Source of the DNA: Tetrahymena thermophila SB210
Taxonomy: Eukaryota; Ciliophora; Oligohymenophorea; Hymenostomatida; Tetrahymenidae
Assembly: GCF_000189635.1 (NCBI RefSeq)
Contig: NW_002476405.1
Location: 372,001 to 436,000 of the forward strand
Direction: 5' to 3'
Length of the DNA stretch: 64,000 nucleotides
Part shown: positions 41,301-53,444 of the stretch, in pieces
Numbering within the stretch: the stretch's first letter is position 1
How the letters are laid out: the number at the start of each line of letters is the position of its first letter
Position numbers and translations under genes: made by a program
Notes under the pieces: model-generated
The model's database searches: none
Seen by the model: the letters and a program-made list of their open reading frames with translations, nothing else
What the model was told of the DNA's origin: nothing

Positions 41301-41942
41301 GTAGAAAATATTTCATTTTATTAATTATTTTTTTTAAGTTTTTTTCACTCTTAAGTTTTTGGCTCGATAAAGTTTAAAAAATACACCACTCTTTTGGAAA
41401 TAAAAATAAACCTTATTTTTACTTGCCTGTAAGATATGAATTAATAATTTTAGTTAAGTAAATAAACATGATTTTTATGCTTTAAAATGTTGAACGAAAC
41501 GTTTTAAATTTTGTATAAAAAGTAATTTACCTTATTATACTTCAGTATTAGGTTATGCACATTTATATAAACTTTAAGCTCTCTAAGTATTATTTAAAAG
41601 TCCAACATAATTACTTTTAGGATCCATCTCATATTAGAAATCGATGCACTGATTTTATGTATTTGTTATACAAATCTGCTGGGAAGTAGAATTCCAACAT
41701 TAAACTTAAGTATCTGATTAAGTTGAATTAACTTCAAGACATTAATAATTATCTGTTCTTCTCCCATTATATGTTTTTGTACTATAATTTTAACAATCAC
41801 TCTTTGTATCAATGCATTAATAATATTTTGGATCTTTGCATGTTTTTTAGCCAGGATCTGTGCATTGTTTATCTGGGCAAGACTAACTTTACACCTAAAT
41901 TATAAACGCTAGTGCATAAGATAGTATTTAGATTATTTTCAT
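29350..41942 (-). CDS. Giant Cys-rich / beta-helix multi-pass membrane protein B (paralog of A)
   Basis: It is collinear with gene A along its whole length and in the same orientation. The ATG at 41942 starts a signal peptide (MKIIQILSYALAFIIQ...) followed by Cys modules sharing QCWNSTS and YVGLLNNT with gene A. The central junction exon (CLDCSLETGSW, then IENQPPFAMSYTVN and PKYYLTFLKLC) matches gene A almost position by position, including the phase of the next intron. The beta-helix part, the membrane-proximal Cys block (near 31 kb) and the membrane region with a basic tail follow. It ends at TGA 29350-29352 after KTAKTVAV. The C-terminal tail conserves KRLGYFDRNRILYLWKVLRK against KKIGYIDKNRILNLWKILRK in A. 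Exons were checked at several points, not all assembled. It is a surface protein, with function inferred only from architecture. Confidence 0.7.
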
Positions 41943-43806
41943 AATTGTATTGCTTTAAAAATCAGTTTTAACTGCAAATATACCAATTTATTTTTTTACT
42001 TTATAAAGAATTTGACTATTTGCTTGTATTAAACTTAATTATCGAATTTCTTTAATAATCTGAACAAATACACTAATTAAACCATAAATAATATCTATTA
42101 CGATCTTCCTATTCGAATACCAAATCCCTTTTCTATAGTATTTTGATATTACAAAATATTTATTTACAATCAAATTCTTTTAGAAATGAATATTTGGTGA
42201 TTTTTAGATTTATTACAAATAACATAAACAATTAGATACTACTACTTTGTTTTTATTTTTTAATTTTTCTTTTAATTTTTTGTGGATTTCAAAATTCGAT
42301 TTACTAGGGTCTGTACTCAATACAACTTCTTAATTCATATATCATAAATGTTAAAAATAATTTTTATTTATTCTTTTTTTAACATTTCTATGAACTTTTT
42401 ATTTTTCCTTCAAAAAAATAAAATGGATTATTTAGGTCTATATTGCGTTTATTATTTATTTATTTATTTATTATTATAATTTAAAACCAAAAAAACAGAA
42501 GAAATTAAATAAACATCTTATAATATTTATATTAAACTTTTGAGCTTCGTGGTGTAAAAAATTTATCTGCTATTTTGTTTTTAAATGATAAAATATTAAT
42601 CACACATATAATTCTATTGAGCTTAAAACACAAAGAAATAAGTAAATTTAACTTACTAAAATGAAAAATAACTAAAGAAAAAAGACTTTAATTTTTTAAA
42701 GAAAAATATTTCTCTCAGTCAATTAATATTTAATATTTTTAAAGAATTCTAATTAAAATTTTGAAATTAGACTTGTCTTTAATAAACATTTAAGAGATAA
42801 TGTTTAAATAATATTGATAAAATAAATAAATAATTTGATTTTACATATCTAATTTCACTATCTCAAATTAAAATTATGAAATTAGACTTCTTATTAGAAA
42901 AAAAGTTTTAATTTTTAAATATTTTTGATAAAATAAATTTTTAAAGTAATTTATTTGTAATTTAAAATTGTTTAATATTTTAATTCTTTTAAAAAATTTA
43001 TTTTTAATATTGAATATCTAAATTCACTCTCTCCTCCTCCCTCATTTTTTGTTTCTGATTTATTTATTTTTGTTGGATTGGAAAAAGAGGGTTATAATAA
43101 TAAAAATTATCAAAAATAAATAAAAATTTTTATAATTGAAATAAAACCGGTTTAAATCTAATTAAAAATCGGAAATCTATTAAAATAATAATTTTGAAGA
43201 TTAAAAATTTAATCGATTTTGAAAATATTAGAAATAATCGAATTTAAATCGATTAACAAACAATTTCATTCCAATTGCCAACACTACTTCAAACAATGCA
43301 AACATAATTAGAAAAATTTAAATAAAGGTTAATTTAACTGAGTTGATAATTAATTATAAATTCAAAATCATATCAATTAAATAGATTGTAATTTTATCAT
43401 TGAAAATGAGACCATATATATGACTTTTTTTTATATTTCTAAACTTAAATTACTCTTAAAAATAAATAATACCCTTTTTAGGTTTTATAAAGATAACATC
43501 ACAATAATTAAATTTTTAGATAATAATTCATTGAATAAACAGTATTTAGCAGTAAATAAATAAAACTTCTTTGGATTTATGATCTAATTATTTACTATTT
43601 GCAGAATATTGTTAAGTTATTTAGTATGGTATATCAATTTGACATCTTAATGAACTAGTATAAATATTAATTTAATGATATTTTTGTTAAATAATTCAGA
43701 GATTAAAAAACCATTAGAATGATTTATTTGATTTTTTATTTAAATTATTACTTTTAAAATGTCTAATGTTTGATTAATTTGTTTATAATTATTTTATTAG
43801 TATGAC
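41943..43806. other. AT-rich spacer
   Basis: This holds the promoter of giant gene B and the 3' flank of the surface-antigen gene. It contains ATTT-type simple runs near 42450 and a short pyrimidine-rich stretch (CACTCTCTCCTCCTCCCTC near 43025). No coding frame is supported. Confidence 0.5.
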
Positions 43807-44850
43807 TCATAAAATCAAATAAATTAATTAAGCAGATAATATAATTAGGCTGAAAGATAATAATTGATTAAAAGATTATTATTATTTAGGTTTTTAGTCT
43901 TATGGTTAATTAGGATCTGTTTATTCTGGATCAGGTATATCGCAATTTCTCTAGTCTTTACTAGCAACAGTCCTTTTTTTAGTCTCAAAATCTTGAGGAC
44001 AAGAACCGCAAAATAAGTCAGTTAAACCTTATGAGGGAAAATTATTAGCAAAACACGAACTAATTTAGCAGTGAGTTTAACTATTTTTTGTTAATTACCA
44101 GCTGAATCCAGTGTAAGCTGGGCAATTATCACAGTTACCATTTTTTTAGCAAGGTACAGGATTTCCTACTATAGCAGGAGTATTCACACAAATAGATTAA
44201 TCCATACTAGCAAAAAGATTTGTGTTAGCTAAATCTGGGTTTGAAGAACACATTAAATCTGTTAGATATTATTTTGGAAAAATTGCTGCTAAATAAGAAT
44301 AAAGTTAACAGTTCTTTTGACTTCCGTTTGTTAATACCCAATTAAAAGAAGTATATTAAGGACATTCATCACAAGAGTTATTACTCTAGCAAGGAACGGC
44401 TTTTCCAGCTATAGATACAGAGCTTGTGCATCCAGTTTTATCAGCTTTTGCAAACTTTCCATCTGGATGTCCACATGCATCGCAATCAAAATCAGTCCAA
44501 TCAAAACCTTTCCTGTTAGTACAGCTATTCTAAGCACCTACACAAAAAGATCTATCATAGTTTGCATAAATTTATTAAGCATGAGTGCCACGACTATCTA
44601 AATCAGTGGGACAAGAGCTACAAAATTCATCACTCACTGATCTTTATGCAAAAAGCTTTCTACTTGTATCACATTAATTTATTGCACATTTTTTATTTAA
44701 TTTTCCATTTATCCAAGTACCATAAGGAGGAGTTTAGCACATAGAACAATCTCCATTTCCTTAAACACAAGTTGCATCTAAGCCTGGTATTTTATCAGAT
44801 AGTGCTAAGCCTACAAATAACAAGAATGAAATTGTGATTTTTAACATCAT
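43807..44850 (-). CDS. GPI-type Cys-rich surface protein, immobilization-antigen-like (347 aa)
   Basis: This is an intronless frame of 347 codons plus TGA. Two adjacent Met codons open it, and I chose the first. The signal peptide is MMLKITISFLLFVGLALS. The mature protein has regularly spaced Cys pairs (C-x2-C motifs such as CSMC, CSSC, CDAC, CDEC, CDNC, CGSC). It contains two clear internal repeats: the first around PCQSNNSCDECPQYTSFNW and the second around PCQKNGNCDNCPAYTGFSW, each followed by a xLTxxSQxxCQ segment. A Pro/Gln/Asp linker precedes a hydrophobic C-terminus (SFSLIILSAQLIYLIL) of the kind replaced by a GPI anchor. The periodic-Cys repeats plus GPI signal match ciliate immobilization antigens (Ser proteins), which coat the cell and cilia. 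I am confident of the architecture and less so of the exact family. Confidence 0.8.
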
Positions 44851-47534
44851 TTTTTTAATTATTTTTGATTTTTTTATTTAATTTAATTTATAACAAACTT
44901 TGATTGTTTTTTGTCTGTCTTTAATGATTATTAATTAATACAAAAACTCGATCTATTTTTTATAATTGGTCAATATTAATTATGCTGTTTTGAAATTAAT
45001 CTATATATTCAAACATGTATTTTTTTGATAAAATATGTATAATTCTTATATATGATAGATTTCTTTCTTTACTACTTAATTAAGCGCTATGCAATTAATT
45101 AAGTTAAAAGGCATACAGCTTTCAATTTCAATTTGTAATAGAAGAAAAAAAGTTCTTGAACATTTTTAAATTCATCTTCTTTTACCCTAAAAATGAAATA
45201 GAATATTGATGCTGAAATTATTAATTTAAATGCTTAAAATAAATAAAAGGAAATTCTTTTACTTCTTAAGTCTTCAATTAAAATAAAAACATACTTTAGA
45301 AAATAATATAAAATGTTAGTTAGTTTATATAGATGAAGATTATAGAGAGCAATCGATGTAAAATAAACTTATCTTTTAATATTAACAAAAAAAAATTACT
45401 TACTTGGATTTGTAAAGTTAGAAAATTTAACTAGTACTATTAACAATTTAATTCAATAAGCCGCATGAACTTTATCAAAGTTTTGATTACAATTATTTAT
45501 ACTGCTAAATATTCATCTATGAATCAGTAAATTTCTCAATTTTAATTTACTATATCAAATTTATTTATTATATTTACTGCATTCATATTTTTGAAAAAAT
45601 TTATAAAATTAATATTATCACTTCATGGCTTTGAATTTCAAACCTATATTTTTACTTATAATTAATTAGATTAAATAAATAATAACTCATTTTAGATACT
45701 TTAACTTTTCATAAATGTATAATTAAATTAATGTTTTCAAAGCAAGTTTCCAAAAATAGTAATTATATTTTTTGATATGATTTAAACCTTAATTAAAAAT
45801 ATTAAAAATAAGAAATTATAATAAATAAAACTATTATAAAAATAAATTAATAATTAGATTGAAATTATAAATTTAATTTTAAAAATAAATAAATGAACAA
45901 ATCTTTAAAACCATAATTAAAAAGATTATAATTTATTTTATTTTTATGATTTATACATACATGAATTATATTTTTGTTTGTGATGACTTATCATCTTCAA
46001 GGTTTTAATTCATGAAAGTCTACATAAATTTTATTATAATTAATTAACACATTAAAAAAATTGTATCACATTTTTTTTTAAATTTAAAATACAATTATGC
46101 AATTCAATAAATATTTATCATAAGAAATAATAAATTTTTTGAGCAATTTGCTTATAGTTATAAAATTAAATTGTTTCCACTTAATTTAAAATAAGTTGAA
46201 TTATAAAAGATAATTAATAAAGTAAGAATATCTAATATTTTAGAATAATTGGATAGGTATAAAAAATAATTTATTTATACTTAATTAAAAATTTACCTGC
46301 CTAATCTCTTTTAATAGTAATAAATTTCAAATGGCTTTGAAGGTAATATCTTAGAGAAAATAATTTTTATTTATCAAATCTTAATTAATAGTCCTTATTA
46401 ATTAAAATTGACTTTATTTCCTATTCTTCTAAATTCAATTAAGAGCTTATGTATTTTTAGCTCTTATTATATTTTTCTAGAGTTAAATTTAGTGTTTATA
46501 TTTGTTATCTATTTTATTTCTTGAATGAAATAATAAAAACAAAATCTAAATATTCTTATATTGATTAACTTCATGATTAATTAAATATCTAATTAATTAT
46601 ATTTAAATTAAAAAAATAGCATATTTTATTGTCAATCATATCTATAATCCAAAATGAAAAAAAAAACATTTGAATTAGAAATACATTTTATTAATATCAT
46701 TCCATAAATTAATAGTAAATTTTCAAATTCTACTATTAAAAATACTAAATTTGATTATCACTCTCTTATTATTTAATTTTATAATCAATGAATGACTTAA
46801 TTAATACTTTAATAATATATTAACATTTTTAATAAAAGCTAATTTATTCTAGTGATTTATTTTCAAATTCATTGCTGAAATTTTATGAATATAATTCCAT
46901 AATAATAATAAAAATTAATTGTAAATTTTCCAATTCAACTTAATTCTAATATAAAAAATACTAAATTTGATTAATCGCTCTGTTATTATTTAATTTTATA
47001 ATCAATCAATCACTTAATTATTACTTTAATAGAATATTAACATTTTTAATAAAAGTTAATTTATTCTAGTGATTTATTTTGAATTCATTGCTGCTAATGT
47101 TTCAATAAAATAGAAAAATAATATATGTTCAATACAAAAAAAAAATAAAATGAGAAAATTTGATTTGGTGATAAAAATATCTTTGTAAATAAATATATTT
47201 ATGAATTTAAAATACTTTTATTTATATCTTCTTTTATTTAGATCTTTAAAATACTTTTTTTTATTTGTATTTATTTTTAATAAATACTTTAATTTTACTT
47301 AAAGATGAGTTCTTTTCTTAGTATTAATAAAATTGTATATTAAAAACCTAGAATTTTTTGGAAAATGTGTAAATGAAATTTTTTACCTTCTAAATTTCAC
47401 AAAAGACAATAAATAAATAAATTAATATATATTTTTAAAAATTACTTGAAATCTAAAAATTAATTGTAAATTCATATGATTAGCTAAATGCTATTTTAAA
47501 TTAAATAAATTTGAGAGGGAAATAATGGTTAGAT
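44851..47534. other. Long AT-rich spacer
   Basis: I see no supported gene in 2.7 kb. It contains the promoter of the surface-antigen gene at its left end and a two-copy tandem repeat (46700-47105), described separately. Confidence 0.5.
46700..47105. repeat. Two-copy tandem repeat, ~200-215 bp unit
   Basis: Copy 1 (46700-46894) and copy 2 (46895-47105) share TTCCATAA..., then ATACTAAATTTGATTA, then TTATTATTTAATTTTATAATC, ACATTTTTAATAAAAG and TTATTCTAGTGATTTATTTT in the same order, with small indels. It is noncoding as far as I can see. Confidence 0.7.
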
Positions 47535-48275
47535 ATGCAATTAGAATATAATGAGTTAAAAATATTCTAATTAGTTGATGATGATATTAGAATATTAAAA
47601 TTAATTTTTGGGCGGAAACAAATTATAAAGAAGGAAATCAAAAAAGTAAATATATTGTTCATAAACTTAATAATGAAAAAAAATAAAGATGCATAGCATG
47701 GTTCAATCTTACCATTTTTTGCTTGTCTTTGCAAAAAAAAAGAATATAAAACTCTTTCATCACTCTCTAACCACATTAAAAATGAACATGAAGATATGCA
47801 GACTGAATTTAGAGAGTCAAGGGGAGTTCCATTAGGTAGAGTTAAAAAGATAAATAAATACTAAAAGATTTTACTTTAAAAATTGTTCGAAGAATAATAT
47901 AATGACAATCTAAAATATTCTAATTAAGAGATCAGAGATATTTTTAAGGAAAATGTAGGCTTAGTTTCTGAAATAGTTCAAAAACACTAAGCATAACAGT
48001 TTGAAGATTAGCTTTTAAGAGAGAATATAAAATTGCAGCCATTCTGGATAAAGATAAAGAGAAACAAGGTAAATATGGTTATGAAAAAATATTATTTGGC
48101 TTTTTTAATTTCGACTTGCAATAAGAACATAGTCCTTCAATAAGAATATAAAAAAGATGAAGTATTTCAAAATTTAGTTAATTCATTTTAAGATGATAAT
48201 ATAGGCAAAAATAATTATCATCAATCATTATTAAGTGGCGTAAAGTTGGAACAGATAAAGGAAGAGAACTAATGA
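47535..48275 (+). CDS. Small charged protein with one zinc-finger-like motif
   Basis: The frame is open from ATG 47535 to TGA 48273-48275 (246 residues unspliced). A 51-base GTAAAT...ATAG segment at 47646-47696 has intron character and its removal keeps the frame, so the true protein is likely shorter. A second GTAAAT...AAG candidate lies near 48070-48126. After the first intron comes PFFACLCKKKEYKTLSSLSN followed by HIKNEH: two Cys one residue apart, a 15-residue gap, then His-x4-His, a C2H2-like finger with unusual Cys spacing. The rest is Lys/Glu/Gln-rich and probably helical, with no membrane segment. It may be a nucleic-acid-binding protein by inference from the finger and charge. No operon-like neighbours; it stands alone in AT-rich sequence. 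Confidence 0.55.
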
Positions 48276-50112
48276 AATAAATATATTTATCTTTTAAGAG
48301 ATCAAATATGTTGTTAAATAATAAAAAATTCAATCTGAATATTAAAATTTTTTATTTATGTATGAAAGAATTAAACAAAGAAAAGTTTATTTATTTTTTT
48401 AATGTTCTTTATTTCAATATTATAAATTTTTAATTTATTATTTTGATTTTTAACTAAATACAATATAAGTATTTTTGATAAATAGCTTATTAATTAAATG
48501 ACATTTTATTTTTCTTAAATAAGAAGTTAGTTTTATATTAAACTAAATCAATTTTTCATATTTAATGCAAAGCAATTATTTGTCAAGTATACTAATTTAA
48601 TCAATAAATTAAAAATTTTATTTTCGCTCATAAAATATTACCATAATTTAGTTTGAATACCACCTCTGATTTTCTTAAAAAATGTATTTTTTAAATTAGA
48701 AAATAAATAAAAAAAGCGTCTATCTGTCTATTCGTCTATTTATTTGGCATTTATGAAATCACAATAGATCTAACAAATTCTTATTTATAGAAACAAAAAG
48801 CAAAATTAAAATTTACCATTTTGAAATTCCACTGACATCATATAAAACTTCTGCAAAATTTAAAAATCTTCATTGACAAAAAAAGCAATAAAGAAACAAG
48901 CAGCATATTTTGCCAAATTAAATTGAATAATTAAAATATCTGATGAGATGTTTTAGAAATTTTATAATTTTGACAAATAAAGTGATTTTAACATCAAAAG
49001 TAATAATTATCCTATTTAGTTAGGTATGTATTTATTTTGAATGTTGCATAGAACCAATATAAAGCTTTTTTTATCAACTTTAAAAAAACTAAAACATCGG
49101 AAAAAAAGTGTATTTTAAATTTCGTCTAGTGATTATAAATTTATTAAATTTAATTCTCTTCTTTATCTAATGGTGAATGTTTTATTTATGTGGTTTCATT
49201 AATATAATACTTAATTAGATTAGATTTTTGATTGTTAAAATAATTGTATGCTTAATATCCATATATATTAGATAGAATTTACTAAGCATGTACTTACTAT
49301 TTGTTAGTATATGAATATATATGTTCTATTTTTTACTGATAAATTATATTGATTTATATTAAAGATATTCCATTTAATTAATTCATTCGTTTTTTACTGA
49401 TATGAATTTGTTTGTAAAATTGATATTTCTCTTTTTTAAATTTTAAAATCTTTTGAATTTAAATTGGTATGGAAATCATCAGAAAGAACCATTTAATTAC
49501 TTATATATGTATGGTAAATCTAGAAATATATAAAGAAAATTATTAATTCGATTGATATAATCGATATTTATTTATTTATTTATTTATTTTAAGACACCAA
49601 CAGACTTCACTATATGCAGTCACAATATTTTATAAAGTAATCTAATTAAAAAAAAATTATCAATCATCTAAAACAATTTAAGTAAATAAAAATCAAAAGA
49701 AAATAACTGGTTATTGATTGTATTTTTAAATTTAAAGAAATGAATTTTGATTTTATAAGCTAACTAAAAATGAATGTAGATAGTTTAAATTAATTTAAAA
49801 ATGCATTAAAAAAAAATGATATTTGTTTGTTTGTTTGTTTTTTAAGATTTATACAACAATATTTTAAAAGGAAAATATAATAAAATTCTTAAAATATTTA
49901 ATATTGTTTATTTCTTACTCTCTTTTATGTGAAATGATAAGAATAATAAATTAATAAATATAATTGCTAGATTATATTTTTATAATTTAACAAATATATT
50001 TTTTATTAAAGAATTTATTATATTTTTGGAACTGATAGAAACTTTAATTAATATTGAAAGAATTTTAATTAAACCTTTACTTACTCTGAAGATAATTAAT
50101 TCTAAATAAAAA
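48276..50112. other. AT-rich spacer
   Basis: I find no supported gene. It contains ATTT runs near 49565 and TTTG runs near 49830. Exons of the LRR gene upstream of 50113 cannot be excluded, because the frame feeding into it stays open leftward. Confidence 0.4.
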
Positions 50113-53100
50113 ATGATATAATAGAAAATATAGTTCAAAGATTTATAAGAAGTAGATTATTATTTTGCTAAGATTATAATAAAAATATTTTTTAAATTAT
50201 AAAAAAAGCTTTTGGAATCTTCTCTTTTATTCCACACAGATCTATATGTTAACTTAATGTACAAATAACAAAATAATATGAATGAAAATATAATATTAAA
50301 TATTTAAATATTTCCTTTTCATTCACTTTTCATTTACCACATTAACAATTAAAATTTTCATTTTTCAGTGGCCATTAAATAGGTGTCGAAGGTGTTTCAA
50401 TTTTAGGCTCTGCTCTAACAAATTGCATAAATCTTTCAAATTTAGAACTTGGCCTCTAGTAAAACTCATAACTTATTTCTTTATTTAGTCATAATTTCAT
50501 ACATTTTTTTCTATTTATTATTTTGCAATAATATAAAATAATTTAAATAAATGTTTTAAAAATATTTTTAGAATTCCAAAATTAACTTTGTCTGCTTGTT
50601 GATAAATTAAATAAATTTTTTTGTATAAATAAAAGTCAAAATAAAATAACTTTAGAGGGTATTTCTATTTTAGGTTCTTCATTGATGAAATGTACAAATC
50701 TAAAAAGTTTGACACTTAATCTTATGTAAAATAATTATGAATTAATCAAAACCAACATTTGCTCTTTAAATAATAAATTAAACAAGATAGTTAGAAAGAT
50801 AGTAACAATTTTTTAATTTAAATTATTTTTAAACTCAATAATTTATATGCAACTAACTATTTATTATTTTTTTGATCTAAAAATTAATTTTTCTTTTAAT
50901 AAATGCATTAAAAGTACTAAAATTATTTTCAATAAGAATAAAAACAAGATCGTAAAAATAAAAATAAATAATAAACAATTATCTAATTAATCAATTAATT
51001 AATTTTTTTTTAATTTTATGAAATTTTTGATTCTAAAATTTTATTTTTAAAAAGTAAGTATAAGATTTTATTGCATATTCTATGATAAATTAAAATATAT
51101 TTGGCCCTAAAAATCTCATTTTTTATTTACAAAAAAGAGTTTAAAGCAGCAATTACATTTATTTATTTATTTTAATTACTTTCTTTCATTTTAAGTGTTA
51201 TTTTTAAATTTTACTGAATGAAAGTACAAATTACTTAATGAAGGAGCTTAAATTTTATCTTCTTATTTATTTAGCAGATATGAAGAATCTTTTCAATTTA
51301 AATTTATTAATTAATTTAGATTATTTTTAAAATAAGTTTCTTTAAAAAAGCTATTAAACTTATTTATCAAGAAAGAAGTCTTTAAAATTTTTTAAAATAA
51401 ACAAATAAGAAGCAAAATTATTTATTTTTAAACTTAAAAAACGCCATACCTTTAATTTAAAACTATTTATAATGAATGTTTAGTAGGAATTAAATTGATG
51501 ATTATGGCATTTCAGAGATAGCTTCTTCTCTAGATAAATGTTTTGATCTCTAAACTATTTCGCTAAGTCTTTTGTAAAATAAATTATTTTAATTTTAGTT
51601 TTTTTGTATGAATTTATTTATTTATTTCATTTAGTTTAAAATTATTAAAAATATTTTGAGATATCATTAGTCATCTTTGTTTGTTTGTTTTTAACCAGAA
51701 ACAATTTTTTTGGCTTAAAATGAATTAAAAAATTATTTTTTTATTTAAAGTGACAATTTAATAAGTGATGAGGGAGTTTCATCCTTAGGGTATTCTTTAT
51801 AAAAATGTAATAATCTTGCAACCTTATCACTAGAATTAAGGTATGTATACATTTACCTTTTTTCATTTTATATACTGCTGAAGAAAATAAAATTTTTTAT
51901 TTATTTATTTTTTGATGAATAAATTTACTTTCAATTTGTTTAATTTTGAATAAATAATTTTTTTGTTATTTCTATAAAAAAAAATGAATTTTAATTTTAT
52001 CTAATAAAAAAAGCAAAAATTAAATAAGTGATGTTGGTGTTTCAAGTTTAGCTTATTCTCTATCAAATTCTACTAAAATTTCTGCTTTAATACTTTTGCT
52101 TGCGTGAAATTTATTTTTTAAATATATTTAAAACAAATTTTTTTTGTTGAAATACACAAAATCTAACTTATCATTTATGACATAAAAGAACTTTATTTTA
52201 AACTCATTCTTTTTCCTAAAACAAAAATGATTTTTGAAAATTTTATTAGTTTTTTATTATGATTTAAATTAATATTAATAAATAAATAAACATCAGTTAT
52301 TTTATTTTCAATAAATATTTTATGAATAATTAAATAATTATTTCTGTTTTTTGATTCTGAACAAGTTTATTTTTTAAGATAACTAAAATTATTTTAAATT
52401 AAATATATAAAGTGAAAACTAAATTGGTAATAAAGGCATATCAGATATAGGTTCTGCTTTATCAAAATGCTAAAATCTCAAAAATTTAACTATTTTTTTA
52501 GGGTAAATAAATAAATACATTCCAATTTATCAATTTACTTTAAATTTTATAGATACTTACTTACTTATTTAGTTTTAAAAATAAATTTATCCATAAGTTG
52601 CAATTATTTTACTATGATTGAACCATTTATTAACTATCTATCTTTAACTTAATATTTTTTGATATTTATCCCTACATTAATGCTTTTTCTAACTAAATTA
52701 AAAGTGGTAATTAATTTGGCATAGATGGTGTCTCTGATTTTAGTTCTACTTTAGAAAATTTCTCAAATCTTTTATATCTGATGCTGTTTTTAGAGTAAAG
52801 ATATTTTTATTATCTAAATTTTTAAAGATACTGATTTGATGATGATTAATAATAATTTATATAAAACTACTTTAAGATCAAATTAAATTAGTGATAAAGG
52901 AGTCGCTAATTTAGGTGTTGGTCTATCTAAGTGCCCAAATCTCGTATCGTTGACTCTAAATATCTCGTAATAATAAATTATTTATTGATTTCTTTATATT
53001 ATTTTTCATGGCTTACTCTTTTAGCTTAATTAGATACTTGAAAGTATTTCTTCTCCTTATTTATAAATAAATAAATATATTTTTAAATTAAAAGATCTAA

Positions 53101-53444
53101 TGACATTTTTAATAAAGGAACTTCTGATTTAAATTTAGCTTTATCAAAAACCACAAATCTACTTTATTTGAAACTCTACCTTAGGTAAATAAATTTTTTT
53201 TTTTGATTGTTTATATTTTATTTATTTAACGAAAACAAAAGAAAATATTTTTAATACTTAATGCTAATAATAAATTTGATAAAATTATTTATTTATTTAT
53301 CTTACTTTTAGATTAAATTTTTCTCTTATTTTGAAAAAAATAATAACTGTAAGTGACAATCAAATAAGTGAAGCTTCACAAGAAAATTTCAAAATAAATA
53401 TCCTTAAGAATAATAGATTAGTACATATCGATTTATGTTTTTGA
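50113..53444 (+). CDS. LRR protein without kinase domain (11 exons, 347 aa in this model)
   Basis: Exons: 50113-50258 (tentative), 50369-50458, 50636-50725, 51487-51573, 51751-51840, 52014-52103, 52413-52502, 52705-52794, 52877-52966, 53095-53184, 53354-53444. The joined frame is 348 codons with a TGA stop, and all LRR exons are 87-90 nt in phase 2. Nine repeats follow the same pattern as the pseudokinase gene, for example NQISDKGVANLGVGLSKC. The last exon is a cap ending RLVHIDLCF, comparable with RLVVFNIDY there. The 5' exon was chosen because its ATG frame ends in a phase-2 donor (ATGTACAA), but it has no LRR and no kinase motif, so the true start may be elsewhere. The exon at 52014 uses a GTGAAA donor. 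Probably a cytoplasmic protein-binding solenoid. If the 5' end is missing, this could be a decaying gene. Confidence 0.65.
51226..51312 (+). pseudogene. Degenerate LRR exon inside an intron of the LRR gene
   Basis: Within the 761-base gap between exons 50636-50725 and 51487-51573 lies an AAAG acceptor followed by a recognisable module with EL..., then LADMKNLFNLNLL. It is one codon short of the usual unit, its first half fits better in a different frame (NEGAQILSSYL), and the expected GT donor is absent (TTAATTAATTT). I read it as a former repeat exon that has lost function and become intron. Confidence 0.55.

Noticed and set aside
42100-42125. Possible tRNA T-arm (ATTCGAATA)
   Set aside because: No matching acceptor or D-arm pairs surround it. 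TTCGAA occurs by chance elsewhere in the window.
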